Source: Trogon surrucura
Lineage: Eukaryota; Chordata; Aves; Trogoniformes; Trogonidae
DNA length: 64,000 nt
Direction of reading: 5' to 3'
NCBI GenBank assembly: GCA_020746105.1
Contig: CM036658.1
Location: 13,872,689-13,936,688, forward strand
Numbering within the stretch: position 1 is the first letter of the stretch; each line of letters opens with the position of its first letter. This document shows positions 1 through 9,406 of the stretch, in pieces. Both the position numbers and the translations under genes were made by a program. Below the pieces are notes generated by a model. It saw only the letters and a program-made list of their open reading frames with translations. It made no database searches and was not told the origin of the DNA.

Positions 1-1596
1 CACATGCCTCTCAGCTTTTTTCAAGAAAGATGCTTCACCTCTGCACTGCTAAGGCTTTCTTGTCTTCAATGAAAAGAGACAGTTCTGACCTCCATTTGGC
101 AGTGGATGAAGGTATTCCTGGCATTTCACTTAGAGACAATCTACACCTGTCACAAAAATCAAACTAAGATTTAGAAGATAATGCTGAACTGACCTAAACA
201 TTGTATCTTCATTAATGGAAAGGAACACAGAGAAACCAGTGTACTTGCATTCTTCTGAGAGAAAAGCAGCAACAACAAAAATTGGAAAAATGAGCAAATG
301 GATAGATGCATAGAGGAGCAAATTGTATGCAAACACTTTGACTTTAGTATAACTGGATTGTGGAATTAAGAACAAACTGTTTTTAACCCAAATTCCTGAG
401 GGTAGATCAAAGGAATTTCTGCTACCTTGATGTAAGCTTAGAATTCCTACATTTATCCATATGCTAGTTTCATGGTTCAATTTCAAATCCTTGTTGGTTG
501 GAGTAGGAGTGAAAAAAAAAGCACAATAAAAGGATTTTAAACTAGGTTTTAAGCAGATCACTGAATTCTCCTCTGGTGTGTATTTCTCTGCTGACAGCAT
601 TTTTGTAATTTCAGATTTACTTTAAATCCTCTTAGGATGCTAAAGTAAATAACAAACATTTGCCAAATTTCCCACTCAAAACTATTAATAGAAATTACAC
701 AGTTAACCAGTAATAGTTGCAGGATTGTCTTACAAGGTTTGAATATTACTTTAAAATGTATTTTATTCTCTGTGCAAAGTGTTCTCTGAAATCCAACTCA
801 TCCAGCTGCACTGTTTGTATACTGATGAGTGTCGTTCTTCTGAGATTCACTTTTAAGCTATAGCAGCAGAAATCTACTGGACATATGGCAACTTGCATTC
901 TTAGACCTATATAGAATTCCTGGTTGGACTTCACCTTCAGGTTAATTTATTTTACTTCTACATCTTCTCATAGCTCCTTCACTTATGAAAAAAATACTGC
1001 ATTCACAGAAATATATAACAGAATTAGTACAGAATTTCTGGATTTTACAGTTTAGGAAACATTATATGCCTTAAGAAGGTTATTTTAAGAGTGTGACTGT
1101 CTTAAGGCTCAGTCTTGCCTGTGTGTACCTGCAGCACATTGGTCAGCCTGGCCAGGTTTTATAAATGCTGTGTACCAAAGCAAAACAGAGGGCAAGTCTT
1201 TTATGCATGAGGAGTCCCTCTCCAGCTTTTATACCAAGGGGTGAAAGAGAACAGTATATGGATAGCTTTTATTAACGCTTTTGCAATCTGTGGTTTTGCA
1301 GTCAATAAAGCAGGATTTCTTCACATTACCAATTACAAGATTAGAGCTTTACTGAGCCCGAGATTCATAGAATTGCTATCTTTTAACACACGTCTCACAC
1401 TTCACTTGAGAAAAGCAATTCTGAATGGTGCATTTCTAAATTCTAGAGGGTTTTTTTTTCCTGATCTCTTTAGTTCTTTCAAAAGTGATTATGAAGTTGG
1501 AAAGATTTGTGTAAATTGCATCCTTGAAAATTCAATGTGCTATCACCATATTTACTTCTGTTGTATCTGTTAATCTTCCTACTTATAGTGCAACCA
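1..1596. other. Unique AT-rich sequence, no gene recognised
   Basis: No repeat family, RNA gene or convincing exon was recognised. The longest open frame is a 156-codon minus-strand frame at 130-600. It has no family motif I recognise and no clear splice context. A hydrophobic run near its middle reads LLIFPIFVVAAFL. It is probably chance in AT-rich DNA. Confidence 0.6.
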
Positions 1597-2180
1597 TGTA
1601 TTAAGTCAGGCTGAGGTGTAGTAAATCTTCCCACAGCAGCTGTCTCGGTGCTGTGTTTTTGGAGTGGTAGCCAGAAGGGTGTTGAGAGCACCCCAGTGTT
1701 TTGGCTACTGCTGAGCAGTGCTCACACAGCACGGAGGCTGTGGTTTTCCAATATTCTCCCAACAGTAGGCTGGGGGTGGGCAACATCTTGGGAGGGGACA
1801 CAGCCGGGCCAGCTGACCCAGACTGACCAAAGGGGTATTCCATACCATGTGACGTCAGCTCAGATATAAAAGCGAGAAGGAAGAGGGAAGTGGGGGGGCA
1901 TTCGTTATTTGTATTTGTCCTCTGGAGAAACCACTACGCGTACTGGAGCCCTGCTTCATGGGAAAGCGGCCGGACATCGCCCGCTGATGGGAAGTAGGGA
2001 ATAATCTTCATTTGCGTTTGCCTCTGTGTGTGGTCTTTGCTTTTGTTATACTAAACTGCTTTTATCTTAACTCATGGGCCTCTTGTCATATCTTCCCTCT
2101 CCCCTGCCCATCTAAAAAAAGGGGAGCAATAGAGCAGTTTTGGTGAGCTCCTGGCCTCCAGTCAGGGCCAAACCACCACA
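1597..2180 (+). mobile_element. Solo LTR, avian ERVL type
   Basis: This 584-bp block has LTR architecture. It begins TGTATTAAG and ends CCACCACA. It contains a TGACGTCA element just upstream of a TATAAAAG box, then a pyrimidine-rich U5 with a terminal segment (GGGGAGCAATAGAGC...) typical of abundant avian ERVL LTRs. The five flanking bases are AACCA on the left (1592-1596) and GACCA on the right (2181-2185), a 4/5 match that fits the 5-bp target duplication of ERVL integration. No internal retroviral sequence follows, so this is a solo LTR left by recombination. Family assignment is from memory of the avian LTR; the layout and flanks are read directly. Confidence 0.82.
1850..1872 (+). promoter_or_regulatory. 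LTR promoter: CRE-like palindrome plus TATA box
   Basis: TGACGTCA at 1850-1857 is a perfect CREB/ATF-type octamer. TATAAAAG follows at 1865-1872. Together they form the U3 core promoter of the solo LTR, with transcription expected to start about 25-30 bases downstream. Activity in the host is not known. Confidence 0.7.
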
Positions 2181-2279
2181 GACCATCGTCACAATATCTA
2201 TTGCTTTGTAAATTCTGAAAGACAAAACTTTTATCACGATATGTATTTGCACATGCCTACGTGAGAGCATCATGAAATA

Positions 2280-2400
2280 GTTTTGGCTGAAAGGGATTTT
2301 TGGGGATCAAGTGGTCACATTAACTGCGCAGAGATAGATCAATTTTGATCAGGTTGTTCAGGGGCCATTCACACACAGTTCTTTATACATAAAGAGCCTT
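2280..2400 (-). mobile_element. Decayed CR1 3' fragment
   Basis: The stretch includes AAGGGATTTTTGGGGATCA and GATCAGGTTGTTCAGGGGCC, which match the reverse complement of the CR1 3' end. It is heavily diverged and both ends are indistinct. Confidence 0.5.
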
Positions 2401-2435
2401 GTGTTCCACAGATGGGGTGCATTTCATATCTCCAC

Positions 2436-2892
2436 AGAACAGGAAGGACATCTAGGTGCTGGAGAAGGTACAGAGAATGGCAACTAGAATGATTAGGGGA
2501 CTAGAGGGTGAGTCTAACAAAGAGAGGCTTAGGGAGCTGGGGCTGTTCAGCCTGGAGAAAAGACTAAGAGGAGACCTTATCGCTCTCTATAACTACCTGA
2601 GAGGCAACTATAGTGAGACGGGTGTTGGCCTCTTGGGAACAAGTTCAAGTTGTGTCAAGAGGAAGTTTAGATTGGATATTAGGAAAAACTTCTTCATTGA
2701 ACGGGCGATAAAGCATTGGAATGGGTTGCTGAGGGAGGTGGTGGAGTCACCATCCCTGGACGTGTTTAAAAAACTGCTGAATGTGACACTTCAGGAGACG
2801 GTTTAGTGCTAGGATGGTGTATGACTGTAGGTTGGACTTGATGATCTTAAAATCCTTTCCAGCCTTGATGTTTCTATGGATCTGTTTCTGTG
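2436..2892 (+). mobile_element. CR1 LINE, 5'-truncated 3' end
   Basis: This copy carries the C-terminal end of CR1 ORF2 followed by the 3' UTR. A 116-codon frame (2456-2806) contains [20 protein letters not shown] and a later [16 protein letters not shown], both hallmarks of the segment after the RT domain. The 3' end reads TTGGACTTGATGATCTTAAA and closes in a degenerate octamer tail. The frame is still open, so this copy is moderately young, but it lacks the whole endonuclease and RT core. Confidence 0.9.
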
Positions 2893-3325
2893 ATGGATAT
2901 ACTTTAGTTCTTGTAAATTTTAACGCTAGATTTGAATGTAGTACTAAATGAATAAATATTTTAAAAGTATCAGAAAAAAAAAGGGCAGGTGTGGATACTT
3001 TAAAATATGTAGTTTTGAATATGTTACTTCAACTAATAAGCAGTGCTAATTCCTAGTGCGAAATGTACATTTGAAAGTTCTTCCTTATCCAGTCTTTCCC
3101 AGAAGTAAACAATTCTTTGCAGTTGCATGCTAAAAGTGCGTCCCATATGCTAAATACCCATTGCTTTTCTTGCCTGGCTTTAGTTATTTTACCACCACAT
3201 TCCTTGGATATATGAAGCCTTTGTAATATTAGTTACTGCTTTTCTGCACTTGATCTTGTTCTGCACTTGATCTTGTTCTGACTGCAGGTCACTTTTAGCT
3301 TAAACAGTTCTAGGCTACTCACTGA
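2893..3325. other. Unique AT-rich spacer
   Basis: No gene or repeat family was seen apart from a short tandem duplication at 3244-3277. Confidence 0.6.
3244..3277. repeat. 17-bp perfect tandem duplication
   Basis: CTGCACTTGATCTTGTT occurs twice in immediate succession. This is a simple recent duplication. Confidence 0.95.
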
Positions 3326-3502
3326 GGGCTGGTTTAGCTCACTTGGTTGAGCGTGGTGCTGAAACACCAAAGGTCATGGGTTCAGTTCCTGTTCGGTCCT
3401 CATGTGTTGCCTGATCTCGTTGAGAGGTGTCCCTGCCTGTGACAGGGAAGTTGGATCAAATGATCTCTAAGGTCACTTTCAGCCTAGGCCATTCTACGAT
3501 TA
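3326..3502 (+). mobile_element. tRNA-Ile-derived SINE with CR1-like tail (TguSINE1-like)
   Basis: The first 75 bases resemble tRNA-Ile(AAU): GGCTGGTTTAGCTC, GAGCGTGGTGCT and a B-box-like GGTTCAGTTCC at 3379-3389. The A-box region (TAGCTCACTTGG from 3335) has drifted. The body contains GTCCCTGCCTGTGACAGGGA. The 3' end (TCAAATGATCTCTAAGGTCA to GCCATTCTACGATT) matches the 3' end of CR1, whose reverse transcriptase would recognise it. It is not a functional tRNA gene, because the acceptor and anticodon regions are degenerate. A second copy lies at 56406-56594. Confidence 0.85.
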
Positions 3503-4770
3503 CCCCAATTTGTGCATATTGGTGAGGGTGTCTTGTAGAGAATTTTTGAGGGGACAGGCAGTTTTCATCCCCTTTTAGCAACAGGGAGAGAAGAATTCAT
3601 CATGTTTATCCCAGAGGGACAGAATTTAGTGAAAAAACAGTTGCTGGAAGTATAGCTGTTTTATCATAAAACATAACATTTACAAATGAAAGAAGAAATA
3701 TTCAATCTTGGCTAGGGTAACTGAAGAAATACAAGAGAAACCTGTATTAAAAATGAATTTATTTACTTTATCACAACTTGCATATATTCTACAGTTAATG
3801 ATACTGTCAGATCAGATGCTGAGCAAAATGTTACAGAGCTGAGTCAATTCATTTCAGTTGAAGACCTTTGATGTCTGAATTGACAGTGAAGAAGAAAGTA
3901 TGCACAACAACTCCATGTATGACAGAGGCCATATTTCATGCCAAAACTTCTTTAGAACATTATAGTTTGGGTCAGTCTTCAGTTTTGTAAAACTGTGTTT
4001 GTGTCAGGGAAGGACAAGGAGTGTGAAAGAGAGCAAATCAATGTGAAACTCGTAAGGGAACTGACTTCCGTTTTGGTTTTCCAAATCAATGGTAGTTGCT
4101 TCATCAAGGTTCCTTTTTTTTTTTTTTTCCCTTCGTTAGTCACCAGTTACCAAAAAGCTTGATAAGCTCTTTCAGTTTATGCAAAAGGAGAATTTGTAAA
4201 TTACTTCAAGTGTTTTCCTGCTTAACATAGCCTCACGATTACCCTTCACTACTTAAAGCAGAAGTAGTGGCTTTCCACAACTATCAGAGTTTGCTCAAAA
4301 TGAATCATTTTATGTTATGTTTTCTAATTGGTTGTCCAGAATTTCTTTCAAAAATAATGATACCTGAAAACTGTCAACACTCAACTGAGAAAAATATTAA
4401 TTCCTTTGTTTTCCCACAAACTGTGTATGTGGTATTAACAAATTCACACTTCCGTAGAAGGAGTATCATAGGATCCTGCTCTTCTCCCTCTAGACTGAGC
4501 ACTTGAAAAGGATTGGCATACTTTTGTTTCTGTTTGCAGGCAAGGTCTGTAATACAATAACAAAAATCTTATTCTGCCATTATACTGTTACCAAAACATA
4601 GCAAACATTCCACAGTATTGATCAGCTAAGAAGAGCAGCAATGTTTTTCTATTATTTCTCTGTTTTAAAACTTCAGGTTTAACTGACATATATTGACTTG
4701 TCTTACTTAGGAATATGATTAGTTTTTTCCTAGAGGCCAAATACCACAGCTTTCTAATATAACAAAAAAA
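3503..4770. other. Unique AT-rich sequence
   Basis: No gene, RNA or repeat family was recognised. It contains a poly-T run near 4113-4128. A 79-codon plus-strand frame at 4267-4506 has no recognisable motif and is treated as chance. Confidence 0.55.
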
Positions 4771-5033
4771 ATCATAGAATCACTTAGATTGGAAAAGATT
4801 CTTTAAGGTCATAGAGTCCTACTGTAACCCTAGCACTGTCAAGTCCATGATTAAACCGAATCACTAAGGACCTCATCTATCCATCTTTTAAATACCTGCT
4901 GAGATGGTGACTCAAACAATTCCAGTGAGCAGCCTGTTCTAATACTTAGCAATATTTTTAGTGAAGATATTTTTCCCAATATACAATCTCAACCTCCTTT
5001 GGGACAGCCAGAAGAAATTTCCTCTTGTCCTAG
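4771..5033 (-). mobile_element. CR1 'B', 3' part (left half of a split element)
   Basis: It starts with the octamer tail (ATCATAGAATCACTTAG) and runs up the 3' end in reverse complement to CCTCTTGTCCTA at 5032. In intact CR1 copies that sequence continues as (TCACTTGTTACTTGGGAGAAGAG). Here the continuation is found 3.4 kb away, at 8443. The two halves are therefore one older CR1 interrupted by CR1 'A'. Confidence 0.85.
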
Positions 5034-5592
5034 GATTAGAGAATGTGTTGGGCTGGAAGTGACCTTTAAGGGTCATCTAGTCCAACCCCCCTGCAGTGAG
5101 CAGGGACATCTTTAACTCAATCAGGTTGCTCAGAGCTCCATGAAGCCTGACCTTGAATGCCTCCAGGGATGGAACTTCTACTACCTCTCTGGGCAACCTG
5201 TGCCAGTGTTTCACCACCCTCGTGGTAAAGAAATTCTTCCTATTTTGCTCTGATTTAAAACCATTGCCCTTCATCTTACCACTAGACACCTTTCTTTGAC
5301 CTTCCTTTTCTGATTGGCAAACTTGTAGAAGCTCTTCTTGCTATTCTTTGCATCTCTTGCCAAATTTATCTCCAGCTCTTAGCCTTCCTGAACTCTTCCC
5401 TACACACCTGGGTAGAGTTCCTTTACTATTCCCAAGACACCTGTCCCTGCTTCCACTGACCATGCAGTTTCTTAGTTTTATTTTGACCAGTGGATCTCAA
5501 CTCAGCCATGTTGGTCTTTTCCCTTTCTTGTTTGATTTCTTATACTTCGGGATTGGGAGCTCTTGCGCTCTCTAGAAAGCATCCTTAAAGAC
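5034..5592 (-). mobile_element. CR1 'A', 3' end joined to EN-RT linker (internally deleted)
   Basis: From 5034 the sequence is a CR1 3' end in reverse complement (GTGTTGGGCTGGAAGTGACC onward). At about 5293 it jumps to sequence matching 35815-36117 of the better-preserved copy in this window, the linker between endonuclease and reverse transcriptase. The copy has therefore lost about 1.5 kb containing the RT core. Homology to that copy stops at CTTAAAGAC (5584-5592) and resumes at 7063, on the far side of a foreign insert. No function is possible. Confidence 0.82.
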
Positions 5593-6855
5593 ATACTTAT
5601 ATAATAATGTTCTTGCACAATAAAGCTGTTTAGCAGTGATCCTCTTTAGAAGACCTGTGCAGTATAATCAACTCCAAGGGAAACAGTATCACTATAACTT
5701 AAGCGTTAATCCAGTAACATTTTACTCATTCTACAAAATGGCTAACATCTGAACAGGACTCCATCCGTTCTTCTGCCTTTGATCCTGAATCTCAGTTCCT
5801 GAATACAGTCCCTATGCCCAGTTTCCCTCTGCCATTGAGCCTGGGACTTCCCTGATGCTGCTGGCTCTGCAGCATCAGTGGGGATTGATATCAGGGTGGG
5901 GAGTTGAGTTGATATCAGTTTTGTATATATTTGTATATAGTTCATTATTTTTATTATTGTTTTATTAAAACTGGCCTCCTAACAGAAACTGAGCTGAAAA
6001 GTAAAAATCACCAAACAGAATCCCTTTCGTCTCTGCTCAAACCCTGCCTCGCTGGGAGGGGCTGGCCCTGGCACTCACTGTCCACTGGCAGGGCAGGCAG
6101 GTGCAGAGGAAGGGAGGGAGCCCTGGGCTGTACTACCACCTCTACCTGGCCCGTGGAGGTGATCCCCAAGCAGTGGCGGGCTGATGGGCAGAGAGCAGGT
6201 GGCCAGGAAGAACGACAGGCAGGAAGGTAATCTCTCTTTCTGCCTCTCTTCCCTCTCTGTACAAGCATCACCTGGCCCCGCCATGAAACTCGTCATCCTG
6301 TAGACAGGTCAGTGAGTTGACCACCAAGTACATCCGCAACTGCATTATCCACTTCGAGTTTGGGCCCAGGATGGTTCTTCACGATGGGGCTGCCCACAGG
6401 TAGGTGCTGGGAAAAGAGTGTGGGGCAGAGGAAGCCTTGGCAGGAGCTGAGGTGACAGTGGCTTCCCCTCAGGCAGCACACCACTGGACTGCTACAGGAA
6501 GCTGGTGGAGTACTGTCAGAATGGGGACCTCTCCTTCAAATATGTGGGCAAGTAAGAGGGTGAGTGCCCACACATGAGGGGTGTCCCACTTTAGCCGTGT
6601 TTATTTGCAGTGTGTGACCCTCCCTCAGGGTCCTGAAGGCTGGGCTGGTGGGCCCCAGCCCTCAGAGTGTCACAGCCCTCAGAGGTTCCTGTGGGTGCAT
6701 GGCAGGAGCGGAAGATCCCACCTGTGAAAGATTCTTTGTGTTAGCCAGGGGAGTGCCTGCTATATGGGATCAGACTCTTCTCAGTGGTGTCCAGTGACAG
6801 AATAAGCGGCAATGGTCATCAAGTGGAGAACAGAAAGTTCAGCCTAAAAGTAATA
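5593..6855. other. Foreign segment inserted in CR1 'A' (GNPDA1-derived part plus unassigned part)
   Basis: This stretch has no CR1 homology although CR1 'A' flanks it on both sides. The left part (5593-6010) is AT-rich. It includes TTTGTATATATTTGTATATA followed by a T-rich run and ATTAAA, which resembles an LTR polyadenylation region, though I cannot assign it firmly. The right part (about 6020-6760) is clearly GC-richer than the rest of the window and contains the broken GNPDA1-like exons (6283-6559). 6560-6780 looks like intron or flank of the same donor gene. The segment runs directly into a plus-strand CR1 3' end at 6856. Confidence 0.65.
6283..6559 (+). pseudogene. GNPDA1: Intron-bearing fragment of glucosamine-6-phosphate deaminase 1
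   Basis: GNPDA1 deaminates and isomerises glucosamine-6-phosphate to fructose-6-phosphate plus ammonia in the cytosol. Two exon remnants are visible. The first (6283-6399) opens with MKLVIL, then hits a stop; in other frames it reads KYIRN.IIHF and GLPT. It ends at a GTAGGT donor (6400). After a 73-base intron (6400-6472, acceptor TTCCCCTCAG) the second exon reads GSTPLDCYRKLVEYCQNGDL followed by SFKYV, then a premature stop. The phase-1 junction rebuilds the family's GLPTG-STPL motif across the intron. NGDLSFKYV favours GNPDA1 over GNPDA2. A small deletion and frameshift disrupt the first exon; the TFNMDEYVG end of the second is missing before a GTGAGT donor-like site at 6560. All downstream exons, including the catalytic ones, are absent. 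Because the intron is retained, this is not a processed mRNA copy. Confidence 0.85.
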
Positions 6856-7062
6856 AAATGCTTTTTTTTTTACTATGAGAGTAACAGAGGGCTGGAGCAG
6901 GCTGCCCAGAGAGGCTGTGGAGTCTCTATCCCTGGAGACTTTCAAAAACCTGCCCGGTCGTGTTCCTGTGTGACCTACTCTAGTTGATCCTGCTCTGGTA
7001 GTGGGGTTGGACTAACTGGTATTCAGAAGTCCCTTTCAACCCCTAACATTCTGTGATTCTAT
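6856..7062 (+). mobile_element. CR1 3' end at the right edge of the foreign insert
   Basis: GGCTGCCCAGAGAGGCTGTG and GGGGTTGGACTAACTGGTAT identify the last about 200 bases of a plus-strand CR1. It ends in the octamer tail ATTCTGTGATTCTATGAT. The very next bases resume the minus-strand CR1 'A' at GATGTTGGG (7063), sharing GAT as microhomology. It is oriented like the GNPDA1 exons upstream, which suggests both arrived in one RNA. Confidence 0.88.
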
Positions 7063-8442
7063 GATGTTGGGATGGGTGAAATCCCTTGGTAGGATGAGAG
7101 TCTGTGAGAGTGATGCCTCCTGTAGCTGGAGCAAGAAAGTTTCGTCAGTAGGCTCCCCTTGATCGAGTGCACTGTGGTAGACACTAACCACCAGGTTCCC
7201 CTTGTTGTCTCAGTCACCAGTTCCTACCCATCAGCCTCTGACTTGCTCTTGGTTATTCTTTAGGGGCATCTCTTCACACTCTATCCACTTCTTTACATAC
7301 AAGGTAACACCATCATCCCTCCTTCCTCACCTGTCCCTTCCAAACAGCCTATAGCCATTGATACCTACCTTTTAGTCACAAGTTTCATCCCACCAAGTTT
7401 CAGTAATGGCCACTATGTTGTCACTTTCCAGTAGCACAGTAGTTTCTAACTCCTCCTTCTTTTAGCCCATGCTGTGCACATTCATATAGAGCCACTTTGG
7501 CTGAACTGTTGGCCATATCACCCTCTTGGTATAACACTATTTAATTCCCTTGAGGTGTTCTATGGATGTTTCCTCATTGGCTTCTACTACCTCAGGAGCC
7601 CCTGGTTCTTTCTGTAAGACTTTAAACTGTGCTGCCATATCCCCAGCTTGCCTCAGATTATACCCATTGAAGGCCCTTAGTAACACCCTGTCTCTCTAAC
7701 CTTGGTGCATCATCCCACAGCTCTGGGAGTACAGCAGACTTCCCTACACTAAGGGTCTGCTTGGCATATTACACCCTCTGCTACGCTCAGAGGGGAGTCA
7801 ACTAGAGCTATAACCCTTGTTTTCTTCCTTGTAGACATGGTTGTGATATGGGCAGTGGGCCTGTCAGCCCTGGAGACACCTCTAGTGCTGATTTCCTGTC
7901 ACCCACATCCTCATTGACTGGCCTTCCTCAACCAAAGTCTCATACCTGTCATTAGAGGCACCTGGTGAAACAAGGTGGTCAAGGAGGGAGTTGGCCTGCT
8001 GCCCCAACCATGAACTTGCCTCCCCTCACTGTCATCATTTAGGCTTCTGCCTTTGGCCTGAAAGAGATGAGATATCAGGGCCCATTTATCCTGAATACTT
8101 TCTGATGGATACTCCCATATCTGTTTCAAGAAGGGCAGAGACTGTTTCCACCAGTCTTGGTCAGCCTCTCTTATGCTCTCTTGCAGCTCTGCCACCAGGA
8201 ATGGGTATATAGTCCACTGGTTCACAACACACACAGGAGCTCTCATACCTGCCACACGCTACCAGTGACAGGCCCTGGCACTCCTTGCAGCCTGTGACCT
8301 GGATGGCTGTATGTTTCCATGGGAGTTCCATCCCAGTTCTCACATCCATTCTGGCACATATTGAGATCATAGCCTTCTGCCAGGTGGAGACTGCAGCGAA
8401 GCTCCTTCCAAGAGGGTGGTAAGCACCAACAGGACTGATGTT
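7063..8442 (-). mobile_element. CR1 'A', 5' part: ORF1 and start of the endonuclease
   Basis: Read in reverse complement, 8442 to 7700 covers the 5' region and ORF1, and 7700 to 7063 covers the N-terminal part of the ORF2 endonuclease. From 7063 to 7690 it is collinear and highly similar to 36461-37090. The break at 7063 falls just beyond the GDFN-type endonuclease motif, here changed to DFT. The element's 5' end abuts the interior of CR1 'B' at 8443. Confidence 0.82.
7911..8440 (-). pseudogene. CR1 ORF1 remnant (frameshifted)
   Basis: Two overlapping minus-strand frames together show an ORF1-like protein. The upstream frame has a Cys-pair arrangement, GCKECQ followed about 20 residues later by CVCCEPVD. 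The downstream frame continues with [18 protein letters not shown], a likely short coiled coil, then KQSLPFLKQ, and closes near QVPLMTGMRL. A frameshift near 8215 separates them. The position upstream of the CR1 endonuclease on the same strand fits the ORF1 chaperone-like protein of CR1. The family assignment is from recognition of similar avian sequences, not from a search. Confidence 0.6.
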
Positions 8443-8880
8443 TCTACTTGTTACTTGAGAGAAGAGTCTGACCACCACCTCGCTACAACCTCCTTTCAGG
8501 TAGTTGTAGACAGAAATAAGGTCTCCCCTCACCTTTCTTTTCTCCAGGACAGACAACTCCAGTTCCTTCAGATGCTCCTCATAAGACTTATTCTCCAGAC
8601 CCTTCTCGAGCTTTGTTGCTTTTTCTTTTGTACATGCTCTAGAACCTCAATGTCTTTCTTGTTGTGAGGGGGCCCAAAACTGAACACAGGATTTGAGGTA
8701 CAGCCTCACCAGTGCCGCGTACAGGGGGACAATCACTGTCTTGGTCCTGTTGGTCACACAGTTATAGGCCAGGATGCTGTTGGTTTTCCTGACCACCTGG
8801 GCACACTGCTGGCTCACGTTCAACCAACTGTTGACCAACACTTGCAGTTCCTTTTCTGCCAGGCAGCTGTCCAGCCACTA
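8443..8880 (-). mobile_element. CR1 'B', 5' part (right half of the split element)
   Basis: The sequence resumes at CTACTTGTTACTTGAGAGAA, exactly where the 4771-5033 half stops. It continues through the end of ORF2 in reverse complement (TCAGATGCTCCTCATAAGAC, CTGACCACCTGGGCACACTG) to about 8880, where the element is 5' truncated. It is collinear with 37360-37800 of the second CR1 nest. Confidence 0.88.
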
Positions 8881-9399
8881 GCTATGAACCACAAACTTTG
8901 TATACTTTTTCCTCTACTTATTTTAGCATAAAGAACCATCATCAAGTATCCAGTCAGTTCCTGTCATCAATGTGAAAGAAAGATGTGTTTCTAGAAATAG
9001 TAATGTGATTACAACAGTGTTAAGTGTTGGCAACTGAACTTAGGGTCGTGTGTACACAACTGAAAGTGGTTTAGAATACTTTTTAAAACATAAACGAAGT
9101 AGATTTCAACAGAGCAAATAGCACCTAAAAGTTCAACAGCATGGTGCTTCCATCTCCACTCACCAATAAACTGACAGGCTCTGAGAGCACTGAGAGAACT
9201 CCCTTTCCTGGGTCCCCTCACCTCCATACTTCCCCAGGACCTTGCCTCGAACCCCATTTCAGTCCTGATGGTCTCCCCCTGCTCCCAGCTGGGGCAGAGG
9301 GACAGTTCTGGCCTTTCCTGAGCACTGGTATTGAGACAATGACTGGTGACTTTTTTCTTCACAGGTGCACAACACGTCCATAATATAAGTTTACATTTG
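8881..9399. other. Unassigned; GC-richer block at about 9120-9340
   Basis: The first part is AT-rich with nothing recognised. The block at 9120-9340 is noticeably GC-richer and open on both strands (80 codons plus, 117 codons minus), but I recognise no family in it. It ends next to TTTTTTCTTCACAG, which looks like a splice acceptor, just before the RTE element. It could be an uncharacterised repeat or an exon-like fragment. Confidence 0.4.
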
Positions 9400-9406
9400 C
9401 CTCATA

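Noticed and set aside
130..600. 156-codon minus-strand open frame
   Set aside because: No recognisable domain, no splice or promoter context, and composition typical of chance frames in AT-rich DNA.
3326..3400. Possible tRNA-Ile gene
   Set aside because: The acceptor stem and anticodon region are degenerate and a CR1-like tail follows; it is the head of a SINE. The same applies to 56406-56480.
5742..6010. A defined LTR in the left part of the foreign insert
   Set aside because: The TTTGTATATA/T-rich/ATTAAA order is suggestive, but no ends, target duplication or family match could be established.
6221..6282. A GNPDA1 first exon ending at a GTAATC donor near 6227
   Set aside because: The implied intron to the next acceptor-like site would be only about 42 bases, too short for vertebrate splicing.
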